From: CAVVEQ01 sp963804865
GTDB taxonomy: Bacteria; Chloroflexota; Anaerolineae; Anaerolineales; Anaerolineaceae
Assembly (NCBI GenBank): GCA_963804865.1
Contig: CAWDSH010000001.1
Coordinates: forward strand, 1,426,001-1,490,000
DNA length: 64,000 nucleotides
Reading direction: 5' to 3'
Positions 18,116 to 26,122 of this stretch are shown in pieces. A program made the translations under genes and the position numbers. Within the stretch, counting starts at the first letter, position 1. Each line of letters opens with the position of its first letter. The notes below the pieces were generated by a model, which had not been told where the DNA came from, searched no databases, and saw only the letters and a list, made by a program, of their open reading frames with translations.

Positions 18116-18634
18116 TCACTTTCGATATAACACCGAAATTGCATGCAAGCATGATATTGAGATTGTAAGGAAAGCATTTAGATATTGTTCGTAAGTAATA
18201 GGTATATCCCACCCTAGATTGTGACCAAGAGTATTTCGATATTTTCCTGTCATCAAAATAAATGAGCTCAAATTATCATCAATTGAATGTGATTGTTTTA
18301 TTACATTCGGTAAAGAAACACCGCCAATTTTTATTTTATCTGGAAGATTAAATTTATCTTTTAGCTTGCTCAACAATTGTTCTAGATTATCGAGTTTTGG
18401 CATTTCCATTGTGGGGTTATTTTTCAATAGACTTTCGAATAAGAGGCATCCTTTAAATAAATGAACAAAGAATAATTCATTAGCACCAGGCTCATTACGC
18501 AGCATTAATTGAAATAAACGATAATCTAATTCGAGAAAGAAAGTAATTAAAGCAGACGCAAGAGATCGGAAACTCACATCTTTTGAAGATGAAGCTTGAT
18601 CTAAAATAAAAATCTGAATATCTTCAATTGACAT
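18116..18634 (-). CDS. HEPN-like protein with RNxxxH motif
   Basis: 172 residues from the ATG at 18634 (MSIEDIQIFILDQASSS); an upstream in-frame extension of five codons lacks a better start. The protein is almost all helical. Near the C-terminus YRNTLGHNLGW gives R-N-x3-H, the form of the catalytic Rx4-6H motif of HEPN ribonucleases, followed by another helix (LNAFLTISISCLHAISVL). HEPN proteins act in toxin-antitoxin, abortive infection and CRISPR-linked RNA cleavage. Assignment here rests on the motif and helix context alone. It lies between the TPR-like gene (38 bp upstream) and the zinc-ribbon/TerB-N gene (16 bp downstream) in an AT-rich island. Confidence 0.5.
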   Translation of the reverse strand: MSIEDIQIFILDQASSSKDVSFRSLASALITFFLELDYRLFQLMLRNEPGANELFFVHLFKGCLLFESLLKNNPTMEMPKLDNLEQLLSKLKDKFNLPDKIKIGGVSLPNVIKQSHSIDDNLSSFILMTGKYRNTLGHNLGWDIPITYEQYLNAFLTISISCLHAISVLYRK

Positions 18635-18672
18635 TTGATATTTTCTCAATATTATTTTTTTCTATTAATTTG

Positions 18673-19199
18673 TTATATAAATTCAAGTATCTTCTGAACA
18701 ATTTCTCTGGTTTTATTAACAAGAATTTTTGCCGCTTGTTTATTTGAGTTGTCATCTAAGTCGAAGAAAAAGCTGAGAAGGAGTGCTTTTTGATTTCGAA
18801 ATCATTTTTTATATCTTCCGATCTAGATGCGTCAATATAATAAATCGCAGATTGATATTCATGGAGTAAATATGCTGCCATGCCCATCCAATAAAATGGT
18901 GTACCTAAATGTATTTCTTTATATTTCTTTTCATTCAGGCGTCTGATCTCATGGAGAATTTCTTCTCCCAAGTCTAATGCTTCAAAATAATTTCCCTCTC
19001 GAATCAGATTCCCAAAGCCAAACCGATTAAAGAAATCACCTGATGCAAAAACGTCGCCGGGTGGAATCTTTTCTAAAAGCTCTTCAAATTCCTTCTGAGG
19101 AACAATTTTTCTGTATTTATATTCCTTCTTAGCTGATCCCCCTTTGATATGATCCATTAAAAGTTGAAGATTTTCATCACTACTAAGGGTATTTTCCAT
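18673..19199 (-). CDS. TPR-like helical protein (one frameshift)
   Basis: The start at 19199 (MENTLSSDENLQLLMDH) is chosen for its GGAGGG site. The middle reads FEALDLGEEILHEIRRL and YWMGMAAYLLHEYQSAIYYI, the spacing of a TPR helix pair. The frame stops at 18756, but one added T in the T5 run at 18767-18771 continues it as FFDLDDNSNKQAAKILVNK to a stop at 18673-18675. Total about 175 residues. The function is unknown. It is the first gene of the AT-rich three-gene unit and could be a sensing or scaffolding partner. Confidence 0.5.
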
Positions 19200-19257
19200 A
19201 CGTCCCTCCATAATTTCGAAAGAAAGCTTCAATGATAATAAACTTTTTCATTCTAAC

Positions 19258-19313
19258 GTTTTTACCTCAAATCCCCATACCCCATCTCGATCATCCATCG
19301 GGAGATCACCGCT
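19258..19313. repeat. Short dispersed repeat R1 (lipoprotein 3'-end scar)
   Basis: A 31-bp block (19267-19297) is identical to 22969-22999, the 3' end of the M15-like lipoprotein gene. On the minus strand it still reads WMIEMGYGDL then a stop. It overlaps the last codons of the methyltransferase gene above it. Confidence 0.7.
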
Positions 19314-20097
19314 TGTGGGCTTTCGCCAGCCAGATCATTTGCGGGCTTTTATCCGTGAATGGGCTGCGGTCGAAATCGCCGTAGGTCGCTTCGATATCGT
19401 ACCCGCTCCTTTTCAGCAGGTGCTCCACTTCGAAGGGAAAAATGACATGCAGCCGCACCAGCTCGCCGAATCGCTCCGCGAGCACGCCGCCTTTCTCGTC
19501 CAGCTCCACCCACTTCGTGCGGCAGGTGACGCTCTGCGTGGCAGGTTCGAACGTCCACGCCTTGGATTCCCGCACCAGGGCACCGCTCTGCGGGTGCTTG
19601 AATTCATGCTCGTCCTCGAAAACGCCCGCCATTTCGCCCATCAATGATCCATACCAGGCGAAATCCGGGCAATCCAGGTGCAGCACCAGCCTGCCGCCCG
19701 GCTTGAGATGGCGGCAAATGCATTCCAGGCAATCCGCCTGGTCCTGGGCGGTATCCAGGTTATGGAAACTGTGCCCGGGAATGAGCGCCAGGTCGAATTT
19801 CTCCCCAAGATCGAAGGAGCGCATGTCCCCCTGCACCCAGCGGGTGTTTGCCATGCCCTTGCTTTTTTCTTGCGCCGCAGCCAGCATTTCCTTGGAAAAG
19901 TCCAGCCCCACCACCCGCACTCCCGTCCGTGCCAGCCGGATCGCCACCCGCCCGGTGCCGCAGGCGATCTCGAGAATGGAGCCGCCGGAGGCTTTCACCT
20001 CTTCCGCAAGGGCGTAATAGAAATCCATTTCGCCGGGCCAATCCGGGACGGCTTCATCGTAGGTTTCAACGTAAAAATTCTCGTTGTTTGTCATCAT
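19306..20097 (-). CDS. Class I SAM-dependent methyltransferase
   Basis: 263 residues. Motif I is ILEIACGTGRVAIRLA (residues about 42-57), with the acidic end of strand 2 at VVGLDFS, then WVQGDMRSFDL and FDLALIPGHSFHNL, the standard order of a Rossmann methyltransferase. The C-terminal part is a strand-rich extension. The substrate cannot be read from the sequence. It is followed by an unrelated LCM-type methyltransferase on the same strand, and both 3' ends abut related 53-bp repeats. Confidence 0.85.
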   Translation of the reverse strand: MMTNNENFYVETYDEAVPDWPGEMDFYYALAEEVKASGGSILEIACGTGRVAIRLARTGVRVVGLDFSKEMLAAAQEKSKGMANTRWVQGDMRSFDLGEKFDLALIPGHSFHNLDTAQDQADCLECICRHLKPGGRLVLHLDCPDFAWYGSLMGEMAGVFEDEHEFKHPQSGALVRESKAWTFEPATQSVTCRTKWVELDEKGGVLAERFGELVRLHVIFPFEVEHLLKRSGYDIEATYGDFDRSPFTDKSPQMIWLAKAHKR

Positions 20098-20118
20098 TCC
20101 CTGCCTTCATCATTCTTA

Positions 20119-20176
20119 GTGGTTTTTATCTTCATTCCCCTCGCCCCATCCCGACCATCCATCGGAAAATCACCAG
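20119..20176. repeat. Short dispersed repeat R2
   Basis: Aligned without gaps to R1, 42 of 53 bases match. It lies between the two methyltransferase genes, downstream of the second. Like R1 it resembles the 3' end of the M15-like lipoprotein gene but is more diverged. Confidence 0.55.
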
Positions 20177-20207
20177 GAGATCATCGGTCCGGCGGGAGGA
20201 GCCGGTG

Positions 20208-21003
20208 TCAGGCAGCGTTAATTGAAACGGTGATGATCGGTCCCACGTTGCCTTTGGCCTCGCCGATCACCTTGAGACCACTGGTCGTACGATTCGATCT
20301 CGCGGGGGTTTTTCATTCCTGAAGCGAAGGAAACGTCCAGTCCCCAAACGCGGCTTTCGAGGCTGATCAGCCATTTCATCAGCCCCCTGGAGTAGCTTTC
20401 AGGGGCGGTATCCATCACCAGCTGCGAACGCTCGAACCGGTGCGCCACTTCCTGCAGGATCTTCACCACGTCCTGCCTGGGAAAATAATAGAACAAGCCC
20501 TCGGCGAGGAGCAGGAAATCCCTGTTCCCCTTTGATGTGACCTGGTCGATCCACGAGGTATCCAAAACCGAACAGGCAATGAGTTCATAATTGAGATGAT
20601 CTTTCAGGATCTCCCGTTTCAGGGCGACCATTTCCGGCAGGTCGAGCTCGAGATAGGTGCACTTTTCATGGTCGATGCGCCAGTAGCGGGTATCGAAACC
20701 GCAGGCGAGGTTGATCACCGTGCATCCCGGGTGAGCAGCAATGAAAGCATTGGCGATCCGGTCGAAATTGGCCGATCTCAAAGCAGACGATCTTGCCTCC
20801 CGTGCCTGGCTGCCGGCATACTTTCTTTTCCACTTGAGAATGCGCGCCTTTTCCGCTTCGGACGCAAGCGCCATCAGCCTCTCCAGGCACAGCGCTGCCA
20901 TCGGGTCGTTGATCACGGGATCTGTCTTCCCCGATTCAATGACCCGGCAAAGCAAAGGTAAAAATGCGGTCAGGGATACTTCGGAGAGATTCAATTCATT
21001 CAT
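20208..21003 (-). CDS. LCM-family O-methyltransferase (3'-end frameshift)
   Basis: Resembles the leucine carboxyl methyltransferase / polyketide O-methyltransferase family: NDPMAALCLERL near residue 31, TVINLACGFDTRYWRI as the SAM-binding loop, YLELDLPEMVALKRE, and LLLAEGLFYYF. The open frame reads to 20218 with a garbled tail. A shift near 20270 gives VIGEAKGNVGPIITVSINAA and a TGA at 20208-20210, which fits the family's strand-rich end. Bacterial members methylate carboxylates of small molecules; the substrate here is unknown. Confidence 0.8.
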
Positions 21004-21264
21004 CCTTCCACCCCACCATCATTCTAGCGCGTTTTAACGCAACTTCCTATCTCCAAGAGTGGCAGGGAGTTGAATTAGGGGGTGGTTTATCATATACTCA
21101 ATTAACGATTAGCGCAGAATTGCACAATATAAAAAGACATTGTTTTCCTCTTGTTAGCATCCGGAGGAAAACGATGCTCTGCACTGGATCCGTCTACCGA
21201 TTGGAAATATGGTTTACACCCGCAACGACTCATCGTGAATATCCTGGAAAAAGGAAGGCACGCC

Positions 21265-22818
21265 ATGAAAAATGTTTTAATCGTGACGCTTGTGCTTATT
21301 CTTGCAGCATGCAATGGACTTGCAGCAGAAACACCCACCCTGGTGCCTTCGCCGACTGCCACCAGCACGGTGCCCGTCACTCCTCTTCCACCCATAGAAG
21401 GTCCCGAACCATCCTATAAAGTAGTTGCTTTTTATTATCCCTGGTATGGTAATCCAGCCACGGATAGCGAGTGGATCCACTGGACCCAGGAAGGCTATCT
21501 ACCTCCCAAGGAGATTTCCAGTGATTACTTCCCTGCTGTTGGTGCATACTCTTCGAACGATCCGGCAGTCGTTGCCCAGCACATGGCCTGGCTGCGGCAG
21601 GCGGGTGTCGGTGTGATCGCTCTTTCCTGGTGGGGACAGGGCTGTCGCGAAGAAAAGCCTGTCCCGCTCATCCTGCAGATGGCACAGCGCTACGGGATCA
21701 AGGTCACTTTCCACATTGAACCTTACAACGGGCGCACTGCCGATCGTCTCCTGGCAGATGTTAAATATCTCTACGAGCGATACGGATCCGACCCGGCTTT
21801 TTTTCTCTCCACCGCGACCAGCCGTTACAGCCCGGGAAATCAGCCCAAGCCAATGTTTTTTATGTGGGACAGCAGCGAGAGGGACACAGGAAATCCAATC
21901 GAGGTGGACTATTGGCGGAACGCCGTGGACGCCATCCACGCTTTGCCGCAAGGCGGGTTGATGATTGCCGATATGAAGGAAAGCAAGTGGATCACTGGCA
22001 GCCACTTCGATGGCTTGTATAACTATGCCACACTGCATCTCGAAACGGAGGGCGGCTTTTCATGGGCTGCTGGCGTGCCACCGGACGCGCTTTACATTCC
22101 AAGCGTCATCCCTGGCTTCTCGGCTACGCGGATTAATTACTCACCTGACTCTTACGTTCCTCGCCTGGATGGAACCACCTATGCCGACCAGTGGACCGCT
22201 GCTTTGGGGGCAGGTGTCCAGCCCGCCATGGTCTCAGTGACCTCCTTCAACGAGTGGCACGAGGGTACCATGATCGAACCGCCAGCCTTCGGAGTGGAAA
22301 ACGGGAAAGGTTATACCTATGCTGACTTCGGCACTCTGCCGCCGGATGGCTACCTGACCTTGACTCGTCAGTGGGTCGACAAATTCCTCACGACCACCTG
22401 GCCGGAAACCTATCGGGCACGCATCCAGATCACCACTACATCGGACTGGACCACCCTCAACATCTTCAGCGGCGGCACATGGCTCCGCCCGGAGTTAATC
22501 TCGACCAGCGCAGATGCTGCCAATGCCGGCATGGAAGCTGACGGTCGCTTTGCGCTGTTGCAGTCACTTGCTGACGCCGAAAATGGCGTACAGGTCGAAA
22601 TGACCTGGGACTTGCTTTTAAGCGGGCTGGATCCGGCAGGAAACCTTGTGCTGAATATCGAGCGGGGGGACATCGGCAAAACTGACGTGACAATTTTCAA
22701 CTACCTTGGTGACACACCCGTGGAAGTCAAGACATTTCATTGGGCAGGGCTCACCGGCGGTCGCAACAGCAAGCAAGTGACGATACCAGCCTCCGCCTTG
22801 ATCACACCAGCACCCTGA
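21265..22818 (+). CDS. GH99-like glycoside hydrolase lipoprotein
   Basis: The ATG at 21265 is chosen because a signal peptide with lipobox (LILAAC) starts there, after an AAGGAAGG-like site. A Thr/Pro linker leads to a (beta/alpha)8-type domain: VVAFYYPWYGNP, FHIEPYNGR, and SFNEWHEGT. These match the conserved Glu-bearing motifs of family GH99 (endo-alpha-mannosidase/mannanase). The last 130 residues form a separate strand-rich domain. It would act on alpha-mannan-type glycans outside the cell, anchored to the membrane. Substrate and retained activity are inferred from motifs only. Confidence 0.8.
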   Translation: MKNVLIVTLVLILAACNGLAAETPTLVPSPTATSTVPVTPLPPIEGPEPSYKVVAFYYPWYGNPATDSEWIHWTQEGYLPPKEISSDYFPAVGAYSSNDPAVVAQHMAWLRQAGVGVIALSWWGQGCREEKPVPLILQMAQRYGIKVTFHIEPYNGRTADRLLADVKYLYERYGSDPAFFLSTATSRYSPGNQPKPMFFMWDSSERDTGNPIEVDYWRNAVDAIHALPQGGLMIADMKESKWITGSHFDGLYNYATLHLETEGGFSWAAGVPPDALYIPSVIPGFSATRINYSPDSYVPRLDGTTYADQWTAALGAGVQPAMVSVTSFNEWHEGTMIEPPAFGVENGKGYTYADFGTLPPDGYLTLTRQWVDKFLTTTWPETYRARIQITTTSDWTTLNIFSGGTWLRPELISTSADAANAGMEADGRFALLQSLADAENGVQVEMTWDLLLSGLDPAGNLVLNIERGDIGKTDVTIFNYLGDTPVEVKTFHWAGLTGGRNSKQVTIPASALITPAP

Positions 22819-22963
22819 ATTGGAGACCTGTTCCATACCAAGATCATGATAATAAAATCTATGAAAGGGAAATCAATGTAAAGTTCATGGCACCTTTTCA
22901 TGCCTTGGCATTTCTGACCCCGAAGAGCAAAGAGTTAATAAGTTCTTCCTGTGATCGATATCA

Positions 22964-23704
22964 TTATTTCAAATCCCCATACCCCATCTCGATCATCCAC
23001 TGGCAGATCACCGGTCCGCCGTGCGCATCGAGCGCCTGCTTCCCCGGCAGCCCGTTGAAGCCGCGGAAGTAGCCATCCGGCCCGCTGAGCTGCTCGATGG
23101 CAGCCTGGGAGAGCTCGGCATCCCCGATGGCGATGGCGTGGATGTGGATGGGCGAATCCTCATACACCTCGCCGTAGCCGCGCAGCCAGGCGGCGAAGCC
23201 GGCGGCGCGCAGCGCGCGGATCAGCGGCTCGATCTCGTCCCAGAGCACCACCCATTCCGGCAGCTTGATCACCGAGAGGTCCACCGCGCCGCCGCCCAGG
23301 TGCGTGCCGAAGCTCAGCGAGCCGTTATCGTGGTAACTGCCCTGCGTGATGGCGGTGTTGGTGATATCGATCGGTCCGCCGTAGAGCTCCTTGGCATGCT
23401 CCAGCATTGCCAGCGTGCGCGCGTTGATCACCCAGCCATTGACCTCCAAGCGGGTGTAATCATCCGGCGGATTCCAGCAGCCCCACGGCTCGGGAGTGGG
23501 CGTGATGGTCGGGGTTGCCGTGGGTAGCGGGGTGATCGTGACGGTGGCGGTCGAAGATGCCGTGATGGTCGGCGGAGGCGATGCTGTCGCGGTCGGCGTG
23601 GGGAGCGGTGTGGGCGTCGCCGATGGGAAGAACGAGTTACAACCGGACAGGATCACTGCCAGCGTGATGCCAACCAGGACGCGAAGGTAGTTTCGTGGAT
23701 GCAT
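22964..23704 (-). CDS. Lipoprotein with M15-like peptidase motifs, copy 1
   Basis: 246 residues: signal peptide and lipobox (VILSGC), a Thr/Pro/Ala-rich linker of about 45 residues, then a domain with SFGTHLGGGAVDLSV and SPIHIHAIAIGD. The first gives H-x6-D and the second an HxH, the spacing of zinc ligands in M15 D-Ala-D-Ala carboxypeptidase-type enzymes. A wall-related hydrolase is inferred; Chloroflexota walls are poorly known. It is duplicated at 25268-26122. It lies downstream of the alcohol dehydrogenase gene on the same strand, 14 bp away. Confidence 0.65.
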   Translation of the reverse strand: MHPRNYLRVLVGITLAVILSGCNSFFPSATPTPLPTPTATASPPPTITASSTATVTITPLPTATPTITPTPEPWGCWNPPDDYTRLEVNGWVINARTLAMLEHAKELYGGPIDITNTAITQGSYHDNGSLSFGTHLGGGAVDLSVIKLPEWVVLWDEIEPLIRALRAAGFAAWLRGYGEVYEDSPIHIHAIAIGDAELSQAAIEQLSGPDGYFRGFNGLPGKQALDAHGGPVICQWMIEMGYGDLK

Positions 23705-24832
23705 TTACCTGGCTTGCCTCAACTCCCGGTGGGGATGTCGTTCTCGAGCACCACGCGGTAGCGCGCCTTGTTCTCCTTCACCCGTTGCAGCGCCTCGTTC
23801 ACCTGCGAGAGTTTCATCAGCTCAATCTGAGGGGTGATCTTCTTTTCTGCCGTAAAAGAAAGCATCTCCCGCATGGTCTCCTGGTTTCCAAGGAAGGAGC
23901 CTGTGATGGATAGCTCGTGCGCCACCAGGTCGATCGGTTTGAGCTTGATCTGGGGAAAACCGACCAGGATCAACCTCCCCCGTTTCCTGAGGATCTCCAG
24001 CATCGATTCCCAGTTCATTTCGCCCGGCACAGTTACCAGCAGGATATCAAAATAGTATTCCACGTCCCGCATGAGAGCATGACCATCCCAATGCAGGAAT
24101 TTATCCGCACCAAAAGCTATCGCTTCAGCTTGCTTTTCGGGAGAAGAGGAGATCGCGGTCACCTCGTTGTCCAAAGCCCTGGCTACCTGGATGGCGAGGT
24201 GCCCCAGCCCGCCCACGCCGATCACGCCCACCTTCTGCTTTTCATTTGAAGCAAATCTCTGCAGCGGGCTGAAAACGGTGACCCCGGCACACATCATCAC
24301 CGCCGCGTGCCCGGAAGGCAGCTCAGCAGGCAGCGGGTAAGCGAAACGGCTGTCCGCGATCACCGAAGATGCGAAGCCGCCGTAGGGCACCCAGGTTGCA
24401 CCGCTGACGATCTTGATGCACAGGTGCACTTCCCCGCGCTGGCACCATTCGCACTTTCCGCACGAGCGCCCCTGCCAGCCGATCCCCACCCGGTCGCCTT
24501 CCTTGAGCCCGTGTGAATCCTTCCCAATCTCGGAAACATGCCCAACGATCTCATGCCCTGGGACAAAGGGGTAGTCGGTGATGTCGTAGTAATCCTCGAT
24601 GGCGGAGAGATCGGTGTGGCAGACCCCGCAGTGGGTGATCGCCACGCGCACGTCATTTTCCCCGAGTTTGGGTGGTTCATAGTGATGTGGCTGAAGGGGT
24701 TGACCCTTCGCCAAGGCCGCGTAACCCATTATCTTTGCAGACATATTCGCAACCTCCTATCTGATCCCAAAAAGAACCACAGCGCGTAGAGCGCGCCGCG
24801 ATCACCAGTCCCGCAGAGCTGAGCACCAGCAC
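22977..24832. repeat. Segmental duplication, copy 1
   Basis: Nearly identical to 25395-27250 at a constant offset of 2418 bp. It carries the M15-like lipoprotein gene, the zinc alcohol dehydrogenase gene and the last 50-70 bp of the GT-C membrane protein gene. The copy stops abruptly at the run of 20 A. Confidence 0.9.
23719..24744 (-). CDS. Zinc-dependent alcohol dehydrogenase (CAD/YahK type), copy 1
   Basis: 341 residues. Catalytic zinc site: CGVCHTD with GHE downstream (GHEIVGHV). Structural zinc: four Cys in CGKCEWCQRGEVHLC. NAD(P)-binding Rossmann motif: GVIGVGGLGHLAIQVA. This is the cinnamyl-alcohol/YahK-like branch of medium-chain dehydrogenases, which usually reduce aldehydes with NADPH. 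The paralogue at 26137-27162 differs in a few residues, notably a cluster around EIGKDSHG versus EVGKNPNG. A GGAGG-like site precedes the start. Physiological substrate unknown. Confidence 0.9.
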   Translation of the reverse strand: MSAKIMGYAALAKGQPLQPHHYEPPKLGENDVRVAITHCGVCHTDLSAIEDYYDITDYPFVPGHEIVGHVSEIGKDSHGLKEGDRVGIGWQGRSCGKCEWCQRGEVHLCIKIVSGATWVPYGGFASSVIADSRFAYPLPAELPSGHAAVMMCAGVTVFSPLQRFASNEKQKVGVIGVGGLGHLAIQVARALDNEVTAISSSPEKQAEAIAFGADKFLHWDGHALMRDVEYYFDILLVTVPGEMNWESMLEILRKRGRLILVGFPQIKLKPIDLVAHELSITGSFLGNQETMREMLSFTAEKKITPQIELMKLSQVNEALQRVKENKARYRVVLENDIPTGS

Positions 24833-24852
24833 AAAAAAAAAAAAAAAAAAAA
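24833..24852. repeat. Homopolymer run of 20 A
   Basis: Twenty consecutive A, at the exact point where duplication copy 1 loses identity with copy 2. Such a run is rare in a bacterial genome of this composition. It may mark an assembly join. Confidence 0.9.
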
Positions 24853-24891
24853 GTATAAATGATAACTAAGAGGATTAAAGAGTTAATATAA

Positions 24892-25344
24892 TCACGAAAG
24901 GTCTTCGCCCACCAGGATGCCGCCGCCCCTCAAAATGCTGGAATTGGTGCCCCCGAAATCCTCGCTCCAGGTGGTATCAAGCAGGTCGATGTAATACTTG
25001 GTGCCTGGTTCCCCATCCATGGTCACGATCAGTCTATAGAACAGTTCCCATGCACAAAGACGCGCAGCCACGGATTATAGCCATCCTCATGCATCCTGCG
25101 CAGGGTGCGTGCTTCTGCCAGCCGGGGATCGTACAGCCCAACGTTGATGGATCGCTGCTCGGCTGCGCGGGATGTAACGTTTGTTGCCCCGCGGGATGAA
25201 CTTTTCCCCCGTGACGCGGTCGTAGAACTCTCCCACGCCATCCACCACTCGAATACCGATGCGGTGCTCAGGCACCGGGGTGGGCGCAGCTGCCGTGGGG
25301 GGTACAGTCGTTAGGCTGGGCGCCTGCCTCCTTTTTGGCTCCAA
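24892..25344 (-). pseudogene. Decayed hydrolase fragment (GH5/cellulase-like N-terminus)
   Basis: Minus-strand pieces in different frames read VVDGVGEFYDRVTGEKFIPRG, then RSINVGLYDPRLAEARTLRR and DGYNPWLRVFVHGNC. This resembles the start of secreted cellulase-like hydrolases (a 'found in no other than this place' type opening strand with FxPRGxN). A C-terminal scrap, KYYIDLLDTTWSEDFGG to GILVGEDLS, follows directly and stops at 24892. The catalytic middle is missing. It is therefore a remnant with an internal deletion plus frameshifts, squeezed between the two copies of the duplication. Family assignment is tentative. Confidence 0.5.
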
Positions 25345-26122
25345 GGTCAGACACCATAATTATTACCGATTTTTTTCTATCTACCGCAGATCTGCCATAC
25401 CCCATCTCGATCATCCACTGGCAGATCACCGGTCCGCCGTGCGCATCAAGCGCCTGCTTCCCCGGCAGCCCGTTGAAGCCGCGGAAGTAGCCATCCGGCC
25501 CGCTGAGCTGCTCGATGGCCGCCTGGGAGAGCTCGGCATCCCCGATGGCGATGGCGTGGATGTGGATGGGCGAATCCTCGTAGACCTCGCCGTAGCCGCG
25601 CAGCCAGGCGGCGAAACCGGCGGCGCGCAGCGCGCGGATCAGCGGGTCGATCTCGTCCCAGAGCACCACCCATTCCGGCAGCTTGATCACCGAGAGGTCC
25701 ACCGCGCCGCCGCCCAGGTGCGTGCCGAAGCTCAGCGAGCCGTTATCGTGGTAACTGCCCTGCGTGATGGCGGTGTTGGTGATATCGATCGGTCCGCCGT
25801 AGAGCTCCTTGGCATGCTCCAGCATCGCCAGCGTGCGCGCGTTGATCACCCAGCCGTTGACCTCCAAGCGGGTGTAATCATCCGGCGGTTTCCAGCAGCC
25901 CCACGGCTCGGGCGTGGGCGTGATGGTCGGCGTTGCCGTGGGCAGCGGGGTGAGCGTGGCGGTGGCGGTCGAAGATGCCGTGATGGTCGGCGGAGGCGAT
26001 GCTGTCGCGGTCGGCGTGGGGAGCGGTGTGGGCGTCGCCGATGGGAAGAACGAGTTACAACCGGACAGGATCACTGCCAGCGTGATGCCAACCAGGACGC
26101 GAAGGTAGTTTCGTGGATGCAT
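25268..26122 (-). CDS. Lipoprotein with M15-like peptidase motifs, copy 2 (altered C-terminus)
   Basis: Same protein as at 22964-23704, with small changes in the linker and ITPTPEPWGCWKPP. The start at 26122 is chosen to match copy 1; six extra codons upstream remain open. Identity with copy 1 ends at 25395, inside the final MIEMGYG codons. Reading then continues for about 40 unrelated residues, through pseudogene DNA, to a stop at 25268. The catalytic-type HxxxxxxD and HxH segments are intact, so the altered tail need not abolish function. Confidence 0.65.
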   Translation of the reverse strand: MHPRNYLRVLVGITLAVILSGCNSFFPSATPTPLPTPTATASPPPTITASSTATATLTPLPTATPTITPTPEPWGCWKPPDDYTRLEVNGWVINARTLAMLEHAKELYGGPIDITNTAITQGSYHDNGSLSFGTHLGGGAVDLSVIKLPEWVVLWDEIDPLIRALRAAGFAAWLRGYGEVYEDSPIHIHAIAIGDAELSQAAIEQLSGPDGYFRGFNGLPGKQALDAHGGPVICQWMIEMGYGRSAVDRKKSVIIMVSDLGAKKEAGAQPNDCTPHGSCAHPGA

